NCBI GenBank assembly: GCA_011503125.2
Contig: WWBZ02000011.1
Span: forward strand, 124,001-188,000
DNA: 64,000 bases
Direction of reading: 5' to 3'
From: Botryosphaeria dothidea
Lineage: Eukaryota > Ascomycota > Dothideomycetes > Botryosphaeriales > Botryosphaeriaceae
Shown: positions 46,494 through 57,866 of the stretch, in pieces
How the letters are laid out: the number at the start of each line of letters is the position of its first letter
How positions within the stretch are numbered: the first letter of the stretch is position 1
Translations under genes and position numbers: made by a program
Notes under the pieces: generated by a model
Database searches by the model: none
What the model saw: the letters and a program-made list of their open reading frames with translations, nothing else
Told to the model about the DNA's origin: nothing

Positions 46494-47948
46494 ATGTCTC
46501 CGCCGGCAATCTTTCAGCCTCCCCCGAAGCCGACCTCCCCATTGGCCTGGCACCGTATCCTCTCGCCCACCGCCTCGATCAGAGTCTCACCGGTCGCACT
46601 CGGCGGCATCAGCCTCGGTAACGCCTGGTCCAGCCATTTCGGCGAGAACGAAGATGCCTTTGCGCTGCTCGACACCTTTCATGGCCTCGGCGGCAACTTC
46701 ATTGACACGTCCAACGACTACAACGCCGGCCAGTCCGAGAAGCTGATTGGTGAGTGGGCGGAAAAGCGCGGTGTCCGTGATCAGATGGTCATCGCGACTA
46801 AGTTCTCGAGCGGCTTTATGCGGTACCGGAGGGACGAGGTGCCGCTGCATCAGAGTAGCTTTACTGGAAATTCGGCAAAGAGCTTGCATGTCTCCGTGAG
46901 GCAGAGTTTGAAGAACTTGAGAACGGATTACATCGATATTCTATATGTGCATTGGTAAGTCTCGAAGCCTAGGGACATTCATTGTTTTTGAACGTGTCCG
47001 CGGCCATTTCGTTTCATTTTTTGAAGATGCTTATTCAAGAAATCTCAGGTGGGACTTTGCGTCATCCGTCGAGGAAGTCATGACACATCTGCACGCACTC
47101 GTCATGAGGAGGCAGGTACTGTATCTGGGAGCGTCAGACACGCCGGCCTGGGTTGTAGTGAAAGCGAACGATTGTAAGTCAGGTCAAACTCTTGATCAAT
47201 TCCCTGGCAAATTTAATGACAAAATATTTCTGAAGACGCTCGACAGCATGGCCTTACTCCATTCTCTATCTATCAGGGCCGGTGGAACGCAGCTTACCGT
47301 GACATGGAGGCCGAGATCATCCCCATGTGTGAGGACCAGGGCATGGCTATTGTGCCCTGGGCGGCGCTTGGTGGCGGTCAGCTACTTACGGAAGTGCAGA
47401 GAGAGGCGGCAGCGAAGGATCCAAAGGCTCGGAAAGGCTACGGACAAGACGAAAAGGAAATGCGAGTCTCCGAAGAGCTCGAGCGCATCGCGAACGCTAA
47501 TGGTGTGACCCTGCAAGCTGTTGTAAGTCTTTCAATGCAGAGTGGAGACCTTGATCATTGATGCTAAGAGATCGTGATCCGTGTAGGCGCTTGCCTATCT
47601 GTACCGACAATCGACCTACGTCGTTCCCATCGTCGGGGTCCAAACGGTGGAGCATGTTAAAGCGCTGAATGAATCAGTAAAGGTCAAGCTCTCAGATGAA
47701 GAAATCAGGTCGATACAAGCAGTATCTACCTTTGTGCCTCTCTTCCCTGTTAGCTTTCTATACCAGTCGGAGAGAAAGCCGTACCACACGCGTCTTGGAC
47801 CTGCGGATGTGGGCAATGTTCAAATGGCGGGCTGGATTGACGCACCACCGAAGCAGCCTGTAAGTTTGATGATCTTGATAGAGTTTCCATAATGTTGCTG
47901 AGGTGACTGATCTGGTTATAGCCATACGAACCACATACGGAGTTGTGA
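46494..47948 (+). CDS. Aldo-keto reductase, aryl-alcohol / norsolorinic acid reductase type
   Basis: This is an NADPH-dependent aldo-keto reductase of the fungal aryl-alcohol dehydrogenase (AAD) group, which reduces aromatic aldehydes or polyketide ketones in the cytosol. Five exons (46494-46954, 47049-47173, 47236-47522, 47587-47859, 47922-47948) encode 390 residues, the usual AAD length. The catalytic tetrad is present: Asp71 and Tyr76 (FIDTSNDYNAGQSE), Lys103 (IATKFSS) and His153 (YVHWWDF). The substrate and cofactor side shows YLGASDTPAWVVVKAN, IYQGRWNAAYRDMEAEIIPM and VPIVGVQTVEHV. The last exon has only 27 nt (PYEPHTEL). The start at 46494 has a GCCATGT context. It could serve lignin-aromatic metabolism; no secondary-metabolite backbone gene is nearby. 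Confidence 0.93.
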
Positions 47949-48256
47949 ATAGCGCGGCTGAATAATCGTCAAGTGAACGGGCGTGTAGTGTTCACTCATG
48001 ACGCCACCTTCACCTCTTCTTGTCAACCAATGGCAATGGAAAACAAAAAATCCCTTGTCCAGAGTGCCTCATGATCTGTTAAATAAGGTGTAGATTCTAG
48101 AAATACAGAAAGACTACTAGAACGACACTGAAACGATGCAACTGCGTCAATAGTGCAGCAAACATCATCATCTGTGACCTGAGGTCCAGCAATTTCTTCT
48201 TATCTGTATCTTCCGAATCGTTCATAAATCCAAATGAACTTTTCTGCAGCCTGATA

Positions 48257-48518
48257 TTACTCCCCGCCACGTCTTCTGGCACTTCCGATCTTGAATGTTC
48301 GGTACTTGAAAAAGCCAAAGACAAATGTTGCCAAGCCGAAAATGTTACCAAAGACCATGGTGCCACCTGCGCCGATGATCATTCCAGCTGTGAATGCTCT
48401 TATAAGATGTGAGATTGCGTGCTACCAATTGATGCGGTATATTGGGGAGCCAGTCTCACCGTCTCGGCGTTGGTGTCACCGCAGCAGAAAGACGCTGCCA
48501 TGCAGGCCGTTGAAACAT
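48257..48518 (-). CDS. Small single-pass membrane protein (66 residues)
   Basis: Two short exons, 48518-48460 and 48398-48257, are joined by a 61-nt GTGAGA...TAAG intron and encode 66 residues. The N-terminus MFQRPAWQRLSAAV is basic and free of acidic residues, like a mitochondrial presequence. It is followed by one glycine-rich hydrophobic segment (AGMIIGAGGTMVFGNIFGLA, TFVFGFF) and a basic tail. I recognise no family. Phase agreement and the clean composition support a real gene. It could be a small mitochondrial inner-membrane protein, which is inference. Confidence 0.5.
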
Positions 48519-49184
48519 CCTGGATGCTCTCAATTTTGGTATATCCTGGGAGATTTAGATTGTTTGCGGAATTTGACGGACAATTTGCCGGAAGTGATGA
48601 TTTACTGGTGTGGCACCGTGTTTGTGGATGTTCTCCTGTCAAAGACTGACGCTTTTCAAGCAAGCAAGGGATGGCAAGCGAGGTGCCGACGTTATGCCGT
48701 TTCCGATGCAATGACGAGGGAAGATTAAAAGCCGTGTATCAAGCCTACAGGATGAAAGAGTATGGAGCGAGATCTCGGGGCTGAAGGAATTCTTCATTGG
48801 CTCTACGAATCTCCAAGAACAGAGCGTTGATTCCGTTTCGTAAGTCTTGTAGAACTATCGGCCAAAGAGCCGAGGGTACTCCTCGGCTCCGTCTGCTTTC
48901 CCTGTTTGGGGGATGACGTGCTATAAAGGGAACGGATGACTTGATCTTGGAAGGGCGCAGTCAGAAATCAAATGAAATGAATGCCTCAGAAGTCCCCTAT
49001 CCGTTGGCCTTTGCGTACTGCTAAGGTACCTTAGCGAGAGTTCCAAAGAGATGCGTCCAGAACCGTGAGGAAGGGAACGTGGTACCGTCGCGGATAACAT
49101 CGACGACCAGAAATAGTACAGCGGCATATCTCTGAATCTGGCCATCCTTCCCGCTGCTCCCGCTGTGCTTCTGTTATTATTCCT
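48519..49184. other. Intergenic, no gene seen
   Basis: About 670 bases without a supported exon, between the small membrane-protein gene and the SMP-30-like relic. Confidence 0.4.
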
Positions 49185-49660
49185 CAGTTCTCGAGGAATA
49201 TCTACACTGTCCTCATACTCTGTCCACCTGATCTGCCAACTGCCCCACGGAACCTGGTCCAGAAGATCGCCGTACGCACGAACGGAAAGCTCAATGTCAC
49301 GCTCTTCACCATCACCGACCTCTAAGAAATCAACTCGGTCGATCCCAGCACATCATCCAACAGCAAGACCGCCAAGCGAGTTCATTATTCCGGCGCGCAG
49401 CCCACGCTCACCGGCATCACCGAGCCCTTACCCGACGTCTTCGCCGTCGGCTCGCCCTAAACTCTCTGGCGCGTCGACTTCACCGCCACGCCCCCCAGCA
49501 TCTTCAAAATCGCCACCTCCTCTCCTCCCGGACTCGGTACGACATAGGCACGCTGCACGCGGCGCGCAGCATCGCTCTCGCCGCCGACTCGACGCTCGAC
49601 GTCGTGCTGCGAGACGACACGATAGTAGCGAAGACTTATGTCGTGACGCTGGTGGGTGTT
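49185..49660 (+). pseudogene. Relic of an SMP-30/gluconolactonase-like beta-propeller gene
   Basis: One frame reads NLVQKIAVRTNGKLNVTLFT, stop, EINSVDPSTSSNSKTAKRVH, LTGITEPLPDVFAVGSP, stop, TLWRVDFTATPPSIFKIAT, stop. A second frame continues with TLHAARSIALAADSTLDVVLR. The order and spacing match fungal SMP-30/LRE-like extracellular proteins: N-terminal blade, ITEPLPDVFAV, WRVDF, and LAADSTLDVV for the usual VLVADS-like segment. Stops at 49323 and further on, plus the frame change, make it non-functional. The 3' half is not recognisable. Confidence 0.55.
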
Positions 49661-51397
49661 GATGGGTGCGGGTGCTGCTGGATGGGGAGGAAGACGGGGG
49701 ATAATGTCTACTACAGAACATTCCCGCACGAGCCGCATTGCAATGACCGCGCCACGGCCGCTGCGGAGCGGCCATACGAGGTTGCCATGGCAGATGGCTT
49801 TGCGTTGAGTGCAGCTGGCGTGGGGTATCTTCCGAGCTTTTGGCAGAGAACATTGCGATGAAGGTGTGGCCGGATAGGCGGCGCGAGGTCGGGTGGAGGA
49901 TGACGACTGGCGGCGTTTGGGGGGGCTGCCCGCGATAGGAATTTGAAATCCGCTGTGGATATTGATGCACTGGTCAGCGAGAACACGACACATTTGGACG
50001 AATGTATGAATAAGTGCGCTGCGTGCAACTGTGAACAGCAAGCCAACACCTCGCTTGATGAATCTCAAGTGTGTTGTGCAGTCTGCTGTTGGAACTCGTT
50101 GATCGAGATAACGGCTAGGCGGAGTTTGTTTTCTTAGAGCAATCCTGCTATCTGTGATGGCGCAGCGTGAATCAATCAATCTTTAACTGAGCGAAATGAC
50201 TCTATAGAAATGAAAAGCAGCTTTTTGCAGCTCTAAAGTCTCGCCGAAGAGGATTGTTTGCCTTGACTGTCGTATCGGGCACGATGGACGCCTAAACTCC
50301 AGACCTCGCCGAATCTGGGGGGGAAGAGGAGGGTGCTTGTCACATAAAACCGGGATGTGAGAGAGACTGGGTCTAGATTCATGCACGATATTAGCAGAAC
50401 TAACATATGCTTGTTGTTGCTGATGTTGAGAACTGTTTCAAAGGAGACTCATCCAACTAAACATTTCTGGGCCACTAGGGGAGAAAGCCGTTGCATCGCA
50501 GAAACTTTTTGTGCCTGATAACGTATAAATCAATCGTTACGGTCGAAGTCGAGAGCCAATGGTGTTCCGGCCGAGTGCATGCTGCGGCGAGAAACACAAC
50601 GTCTCCTTTGAAGCGCAGGTACTCGAGAAACAAAGACGCAAGACTTGTCGGCCGGATATCCGGAAGGTGGGGTCTAGAAAACGAGGATGGCGTGAGAAGC
50701 ACGAGGGAAAGATCCTCAGGCATACCGCCTACGTATAGGATCACGATGAAAAAGTAGGTAGTGCAATGCGGCGCAATGCGGTGGCGCTGTTTCACCCAAG
50801 AGGCTGACGAGTACGTATAAAGCCGACCAATGGCAGGCGCCGCATTGCAAAGCGTTCAGAGGCTTTGCCTTCGTCCTGCAGGGCTTTGAAACGGCACCGT
50901 GCGGCGGCCACGACGCGCACAGCCTCTGTTTAAGCGGGCCGACAGGTCTGTTCGGCCCCTAAGAGGATCTGAGCGCCACAGAAGCTTACGATATGCCTGC
51001 CAGAATTCGGAATGGTTTCTACTCGTCACAGAGCCAAGTCGCGTGCCTGCGCCTGGGAGTACGTATGCCTGAAAGCAAAGGCCATCGGGCGAGGCACCGT
51101 TTAGGCCATCGTTCGCCTCACGGCCTCCTAATCATCCTATAGAAGCCGGCCGATTACTCCATTTAGCATAGCGTCATCTCGGGAGGTCAATGGCAGTACG
51201 CGTCTTTGTGTGTTCGTCATCTTCGTGATAAAAGAAAGCCCATACAATTCTTGATGCCGGGGAAAAGGGAGAAATTGTATAAAGAAACAATGGCGGCTCG
51301 ACTGGAGTAGTCACAAAAATCAATCCAACAGTCTTTCATTGAGCAGCGCTCACTTCTTCTTACTTCTCATTCCGTCTTCCAACGTCGATCATCCGAA
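49661..51397. other. Intergenic, no gene seen
   Basis: About 1.7 kb with no supported exon or repeat. The last ~120 bases contain the TATA element of the dioxygenase gene that starts at 51398. Confidence 0.45.
51278..51283 (+). promoter_or_regulatory. Candidate TATA box of the second intradiol dioxygenase gene
   Basis: TATAAA lies 115 bp before the start codon at 51398, a position compatible with a fungal core promoter and a leader of roughly 80 nt. Confidence 0.5.
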
Positions 51398-52737
51398 ATG
51401 AAGTTCTCCGGTATCGCTGCACTGCTCAGCGCAACCGCCTTCGTTGCTGCTCACCCCGAGAAGCACGAGAAGGGCTCTGCCGCCGCTCAGATGCAGCACG
51501 AGCTCGTCGCTCGCGGCTCCAACAAGTGTGCCGCACAAATCGAGGCCCGCAAGGCCGCTGTCATGGAGAAGCGCAAGCGCAGTCTCTACAAGCGCCAGGT
51601 CGCCGATGGCCGCATCAAGGAGCGTCGGGGCATCTCCGAGATTGAGAAGCGTGCAAACAAGTATGCTGAGATCCAGAACACTACTTGCGTTCTTGCCCCT
51701 GATACCATTTGGGGTCCCTACGGGTAAGTCACGTATCGCTTCTGGGAGTGGGGGATCTGAGGAGGACCTGGATGCTCCACTTTCCTATTTCGATTAGGGT
51801 GCTTCCGACGATGCCTCCGAAAGCCTCAACACTTCAACAACGCGGCATTCGAACATAGGCTAACTAAAGTGTAGTATTGACGGCGAGATCTACCGCCACG
51901 ATCTCCGTGAGACGCAGACCGGAATCGATTTCTATCTCGACATTGGCGTTCTCGATGTCGAGACGTGCGAGCCCATCGAAGGAGTCGCCCTTTCCATTTG
52001 GTCTTGCAACGCCACTGGTTCATACGCTGGCTTCACTGGTATAAACCCGCAAACGTCCGAGCTTCTCGATGGCTGGACCAAGCGCGACGACGGCACAACG
52101 GACGATGAGACTTTCCTCCGTGGCATCATGAAGACCGGCCCTGAGGGTATTGCCGAGTTCCTGACCAAGTTCCCTGGATACTACGTCACCCGCACGACTC
52201 ATATTCACGTGACAGCAGTAAGTTCCTGAGACCCCATTGACAGCAAAGGAACTCGCTGACATGTTATCCCTCGTTTTCCAGCAAGCCAACGTCACCAACG
52301 GCACAAGCTTCAGCGCCTCGTCTGTCCAGCACATTGGCCAACTCTTCTTCGAGGAGGACTTGCTCTCCGAGGTCTACTCGCTGAGCCCCTACTCCGCCCA
52401 CCTGTCCACTCTTAACCGTACCACCAACGCCGAGGACTCCGTGCTGTCCGTCGCTGCTGAAGACGGATACAGCCCGTTCATCTCTACCGAGCTGCTTGGC
52501 TCCAGCCTGGAAGATGGTCTTATCGGTTACATCACTGTCGGCATCAACGCCTCCGCCGGCGGTCTTGCGTAAGCCGGTCCCAATGCCAAACATCAAAGAA
52601 CCACCAAGCTAACAACAAGCAGGACTACCGGAGTGGACGTCAACCCTCTTGGCCAATTGCCGACCGTGTCCGTGGACGATGCGGTCAGGGCAGCTGCTAC
52701 TTCGGTCGACGCGGCCACTGGGTACAAGAAGGTGTAA
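51398..52737 (+). CDS. Secreted intradiol ring-cleavage dioxygenase (second copy)
   Basis: This is an extracellular Fe(III) intradiol dioxygenase of 356 residues. Four exons join in phase: 51398-51723, 51875-52217, 52282-52568 and 52623-52737. The signal peptide is FSGIAALLSATAFVAAHP, followed by a Lys/Arg-rich pro-region with dibasic sites. Metal-site segments are CVLAPDTIWGPYG...IYRHDLRE, and FPGYYVTRTTHIHV, where the second Tyr, the Arg and both His are conserved. LDIGVLDVETCEP and LSIWSCNATGSY match the first copy (3846-4869), but here the protein has a longer N-terminal region and a C-terminal extension after exon 3. Homologues cleave plant-derived catechols. The gene is intact, with a TATA box upstream. 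It lies about 47 kb from its paralogue, so this is not a tandem duplication. Confidence 0.92.
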
Positions 52738-54084
52738 AAAATGTGAGACAGTCGGAGATTTTACCCACTTTTCGTTCTTATATGAGAACCAGCATAGATG
52801 AGGCTTTACGAATGAGGATTATGAGAGCTTGTTGCAAAATAAAATGAGCCAAAATATTGCAAGACGCGTTTGTGAGGCGGAAGTGATGACAGATCTTGGC
52901 ATGGCTGATGTTATTCGGTGGAAATAACCGCACTGTATTCGGCCCGCCGGCGCGGACACACAAGAATCGTAGTGCTATATTGCTCCCTATCGTTGAATCT
53001 AAAGACCGATGTCAGTTCTCCTATCGCCGAGGCGGGGATAGCGTAAGCCCACCTTTTGGTTCCCAACAATTGACTTTTCATATTATATCCCTTTTCCAGT
53101 AGTTCATCATTTCTCAATGCCGAGAAGGTTGATGAATAGGTCGTAACAGCGACTGGAAAATCGGCGAGCAACCGGCGGAATTGATCTCGTCATCTATGCC
53201 GAGTCAGAACGCGGACATCAATTTTGCAAACGTGGGGAGAATCCAACAATGGATTGAGGAGCATATTTATGAAAAATCTTGAACGTGTCAGTGTATACTA
53301 CTGTCTTCCTCAGTGGAGTAAATGCCATTGCGATCAGAGGTCTCGCTTAAGGTGACGGCGAGGTTATAGTGGACGAGCTGCCTAAGAAGAAGCAGTATTG
53401 ACAGAATCATGAGAACATCGACCATCTGCGAGGGAAGAAAACGCAGACAAGCCATTCTTGCGCCAGCAAAACACGGGAAGTGAGCTGCAGAAATGTCAGT
53501 ATGGGCGAGTGAGTTCCTTATGATCTACGCAGCAAGTTCGGTTGAACTCACCGCGATGGCTCGGCCGAGGAAATGCCAAGCCATTCTCCTATTTCCCCCA
53601 CGTGCTATGGTGGACCCCCATTGCTGTAGCAGGAAATACTGAGATTTTTCCTACAATGACCATCCCACCCCAATGCCAGCCCCACGCGACCTGGATCTGA
53701 CAACCCAGGCCTTCTCTCCGTCGTCGAAATCACTGCGCACCATTACAAGGGTTACGATGACGATAGTTGGCGGTGACATCATGAAAATTATCAGGTATTC
53801 TGGGTAGTGAAAGAATATCGTCACCAATGCTGCCTGTCGAAGAAATTTGTTATGTGAGGATCAGTGTCTGTACAGAGGAACAGGTGGTGCGCTCTACTAT
53901 CACAAGTCATGAGGTGAAAATGTTGAAGCTAACGATCATTTATGTATAAAGAGTGAAGCAGTAAGTCGAGTTGGATGCTCAGGTTGCCATAAATACTTCT
54001 CCTATCTGATCAGAGACCCAAAAGAAAATCCCCCTTCACCAAATACTGCTATCAGCCTCTCTTGCAAAGCAAAAGCAGATGTTC
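52738..54084. other. Intergenic, no gene seen
   Basis: About 1.3 kb containing only short frames without family features, and no repeat. Confidence 0.45.
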
Positions 54085-54881
54085 TCACACCAGGATCATA
54101 CTCAAGTTACACATCAGCTCAAGGCCAAACATGTCCTCCGCCACCTGTTTGGTCCAGAAAGGCAGCCCTGGGCTAACGCGACCGATGTCGATCCTCAGTA
54201 TGCGACAAAGAGCATCCCGCCGCTCGCGGTTACTATGTCCCAACCGCCTGATCCAATGGCGCACCGCGTAGCAGAAGCTCACCGCCGACGTGTCCCTCGA
54301 TCCAAAGTCCCCGGCTCCCGGAATTTCCCTGATGACGACACTCTGCAGGTTCGAAGCCCTGGCAAGCAACCGGAAGGCTTGCTCCGTGAACATGGTGCCA
54401 TGGAAGTCGACGATGACGGACTGCAGGAGTAGAAGTACCCTAGGGCTGCACCTGGTGAGGAACATCCACAGAGCCCGGGTGTGCGGGAAATAGAAGGTGT
54501 TTTGCTGGTAGAGAATGGGTAGTCCTTCGGAGAAAGTTTTCTTGTTGATGCGGAGGAGGTTTGGAACGAGGTTGCCGTCGGGGACGTCGACGTTGACAGA
54601 ACCGGAGGGGTGTTGGAGGGCGCGGTCGTAGATCAGATTCCTGATTTCACCTGGGACTCTGTTCCAGTCGAATATGGAATCGGAGTGAAGCGGCGGCGAG
54701 GGCACTTGTGTGCGCTGCGGTGAGGGAGGGCGTTTCGTAGGAGAAAGTCCCATAGCCGCCATAGCGGAACGCTTCTTTGGTCAGCACATTTGTCGCACTT
54801 GCGAGGGGGGGTCATAGCACGTACCAGTTCCTCCTCTATGGTTGGATCGGATCCTGCAGGCGGTTCAGGAAAGTTGGACAT
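54085..54881 (-). CDS. 2EXR/F-box-like domain hypothetical protein
   Basis: Two minus-strand exons, 54881-54825 and 54774-54085, are joined by a 50-nt intron (GTACGT donor, CTGAC branch, AAAG acceptor) and encode 248 residues. The intron was chosen because it joins a Met-initiated exon with good context (ACCAATG) in phase to the long frame. Next to the N-terminus is the signature WNRVPGEIRNLIYDRALQHP, as in the large Pezizomycotina 2EXR-like family, followed by LVPNLLRINKKTFSEGLPILYQQNTFYF. These proteins are short, numerous and of unknown function, possibly substrate adaptors. A paralogue lies at 57867-58769 on the other strand. Confidence 0.75.
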
Positions 54882-57866
54882 TGGTGGCGATGCTGAAGAA
54901 ATCGGGGAATGACTCTTCGTAAGTGTATGTTCCGTGTCTGAGTGGTTGCCGCTTATCAAATGGATGGAGAGGAAGAGCGGGTTGACATTGATGGAGCGGC
55001 CATTAAATAGGTGAGAGAGAGGCGTCGAAGGCAAGAGTTATTGGTATTAGTTGGCTGGAGAAAAGAAAGAGCGCGGTCCGTCGCATTGTTCTACGTGAAT
55101 GACGTCCTAAATTAGAATACTCTGAAATTTTAATCACTGAATGCACTAGGCTTCTTTTAGTGTTATTTGTGTTTATGACTGCGAAGTCTGGTCCATTGTC
55201 CAATTAACTCCTTCGGAATGTTTTTTCTATAAACTCGTTTACGGATAATCTACTTCGGCTTTAGTCGTACCCGTTCTGGTCAAGCGCTAAGCTTATGTTA
55301 CCCGCCCTCTTATAAGGACCGTCCCGCTTCGCCTCGTAACCGCAACTGGGGCGTCCTACCGAGTCCAGAGCCTTTACCAAATTCCAACCCTTCTCCCAGA
55401 GGTAGCCCGGTCAAAGCTAACAACAGGCAGTGTAATTTTTGTGTATGTAAGCAGCGGATGACCGATGAATTCTCCCTTCCTCGAAAAGCAAGGGAGCATG
55501 TAGAGAGACAACATCTGTGGTGGTTCAAACAGGATAAGTTGATCCCATGTCCGGATGAGTACTGTCGTTAGTCGCGAATCATACTTTATGGTCATTAGCA
55601 TTTCAAGAATCATATCGCGACGGTGCACGGGTCCCGTCTCTTACCGTATGCGCTGTAGTGGAAATTCTCTTTAGGGTCTTTCTGTCAACTAATATTGCTC
55701 AGATCGCGTGCTTTTGATCAATACGAAGTTTCTGAGGGAGATTGAAAGAAGTTAACCTTTTCGAGGTTCCTCCCACAAGTAACCATCCTGAGTTACAAAT
55801 AGGGAAATTGTCTGGGTGGGTGCGTTAGCCCACCAGGTGATGACCCTTTTTTGTGTCTTTGGTGGTGAAACCAATAGCTTCAAACACGTCGCCTAACGTG
55901 TCTAAATAACTTGTCAAAGAGGGCCGTTGAAGAGGGGAACAGGTAAAACGCATCCGACGCCATTGGCGACAGGACTCCCCCTCCTGCCGAAATCCGCATG
56001 ACTGCAAAAGTGACGAGACTATAAAGCTCGGCACCCTAGTCAAGGGCCGGTCTGGGCTTGAGCCAGGCTATGACCGGTAGTATTAAACCTCGCTAGGGAG
56101 GGCTTGCATGCGAAGGACAGGAGGTGCGTAGTATCGGTTGACTACCCAGCCACAGGTGACAGTGGTATGGTTCGGAAGTCGGCGGGTGCAAGACAGAGAG
56201 CCTATGGGCCCTAAGTTGATGGATTGGCTGCCACCCAGGTAGCACGTCTTTCGATATGGGAAATTAGGCAACGGGAAGCTTCCAGTTGTTGTGACCGGAT
56301 GATGGGCCGTAGCAGGCAGACTGGAAACGGTCTTTCTGGCTCGAGAGGACATATCCTCTGTCGGTCGGCGCACGTTACGCGTCGGCTTAAGTTGTAAACA
56401 TGTGCAACGTGCGACTATACCTCCAAAGGGGTAGTCGCTTTTCGCGTGGGAGGCAGAGGATCTGCCGATTGAGGGATTACTTCGAGAGGTGCGGGGCTCC
56501 GCCATCCTCTCAGGGCAAACGGTGCGGAAACTGAAGCGCCAATGGCAAATCAGTTGTAAAGTGCAGTCGCGATTCGCGTCTCGCTCCCTTAGTAAGATGT
56601 GTGCCGACATCGAACAGGGGGAAAGCGTGTAACGATTGCATTCCGCGACACCGCCTGGAAGGCTGGCGGGTAAACGGACAGACCGGGGGTATACCGGTTC
56701 GTACGTCTACCCTGCCTACCATAGGTTGCCCTCTCTCAGGGTGAGGCCAATAGGTCGTTTCGGTTAGGGACTAGCCCGTCCCGAAAATACCGGCACCCAA
56801 CAAATCACCACTCACCAGGTATAACCCAGGAGTTTAGCTTTTCGTGGTAAGGTGACCTGAAAAGGAATTGTTGGTCATCTAATGACTGACCAGGTCATGA
56901 AGGGAATTTAGTTTCATCCAACCGGAGTTGAGACTACTTATTCTGCACGCCATGTAAAGGCATTCCCTATGTACAGGTCCTACAAAACTACGTCTCGAGA
57001 CCCGAGAAGCAAGGGAAGTTACAAATGCTCGAACACTAACAGCTTCACACCCGTCTAGAAAGCTAGTCAACAAGATATCTATGACGCTCAGCCCAGCAGT
57101 AAGCTTCCTCAGCCCTCTAAATACAACTCTCAAGCTACAAGACTGGTTATGTGTTAACAATAACCCGTGCCTCAGCAGAGGTTCTACCTTGCCACTCAAC
57201 GCGAGGCGGGCCAGAATGTGGAAGCTAGACATAACGGTGTTCAAAGCGGTAGTGCAATTCCTTGGGCAAACCCGCGAGACTACCTGGCAAGGTAGGAACT
57301 GACAAATCATCGCAATATAGCTTAAAGGCTATATAGAGTGTATTGGCTAGGAGGTAATGCTCGTATGTTGCCACAAGCAGCCATGATCCGTAAGACTCAA
57401 TTAGACTATATATGTCAACTACTACCGGACTGTACATAGCCTCTTGCCTTGCGCTGAGACAGAGTGAATGCTATCGAGAACATATATTACTTTTGTCCAT
57501 TTTCTGCAACTTTAAGCGAGACTGACTTTCAATCGATAACACTTTCACATAGTTTGAGGTGTTAGAACGAAAGCAGCTAGCCTGCTGGTGTTACGTGGGA
57601 CATGTTGCTCAACTACGCCCACAGTTATATAAGACGGCTCTATACTCCCTTCTCCCTCTTTATCCTCCACAACCTACAACGCACTCCCGCCACTTTCCTG
57701 CCGATCAAAACACTTCAAGATCCCCCAAACAAGTCATTGAATTCCGTACTTGTCACGTACCTACGAATGGACAGTATGGCTTTCCAATTTGCCATACTAC
57801 TGAAGTATTGCAAGGTACTCTTCTATCAATGCAATTCATGGATAGATCGCTAATTCACCATTGCAG
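54882..57866. other. Long intergenic region with a GC-rich non-coding block
   Basis: About 3 kb between two divergent 2EXR-like genes. The flanks are AT-rich. The middle (about 55820-56870) is compositionally different, GC-richer, with sharp edges and no convincing coding frame on either strand. It does not resemble rRNA or tRNA. It could be an untranslated end of a non-LTR retrotransposon or other inserted DNA; I cannot decide from sequence alone. Confidence 0.4.
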
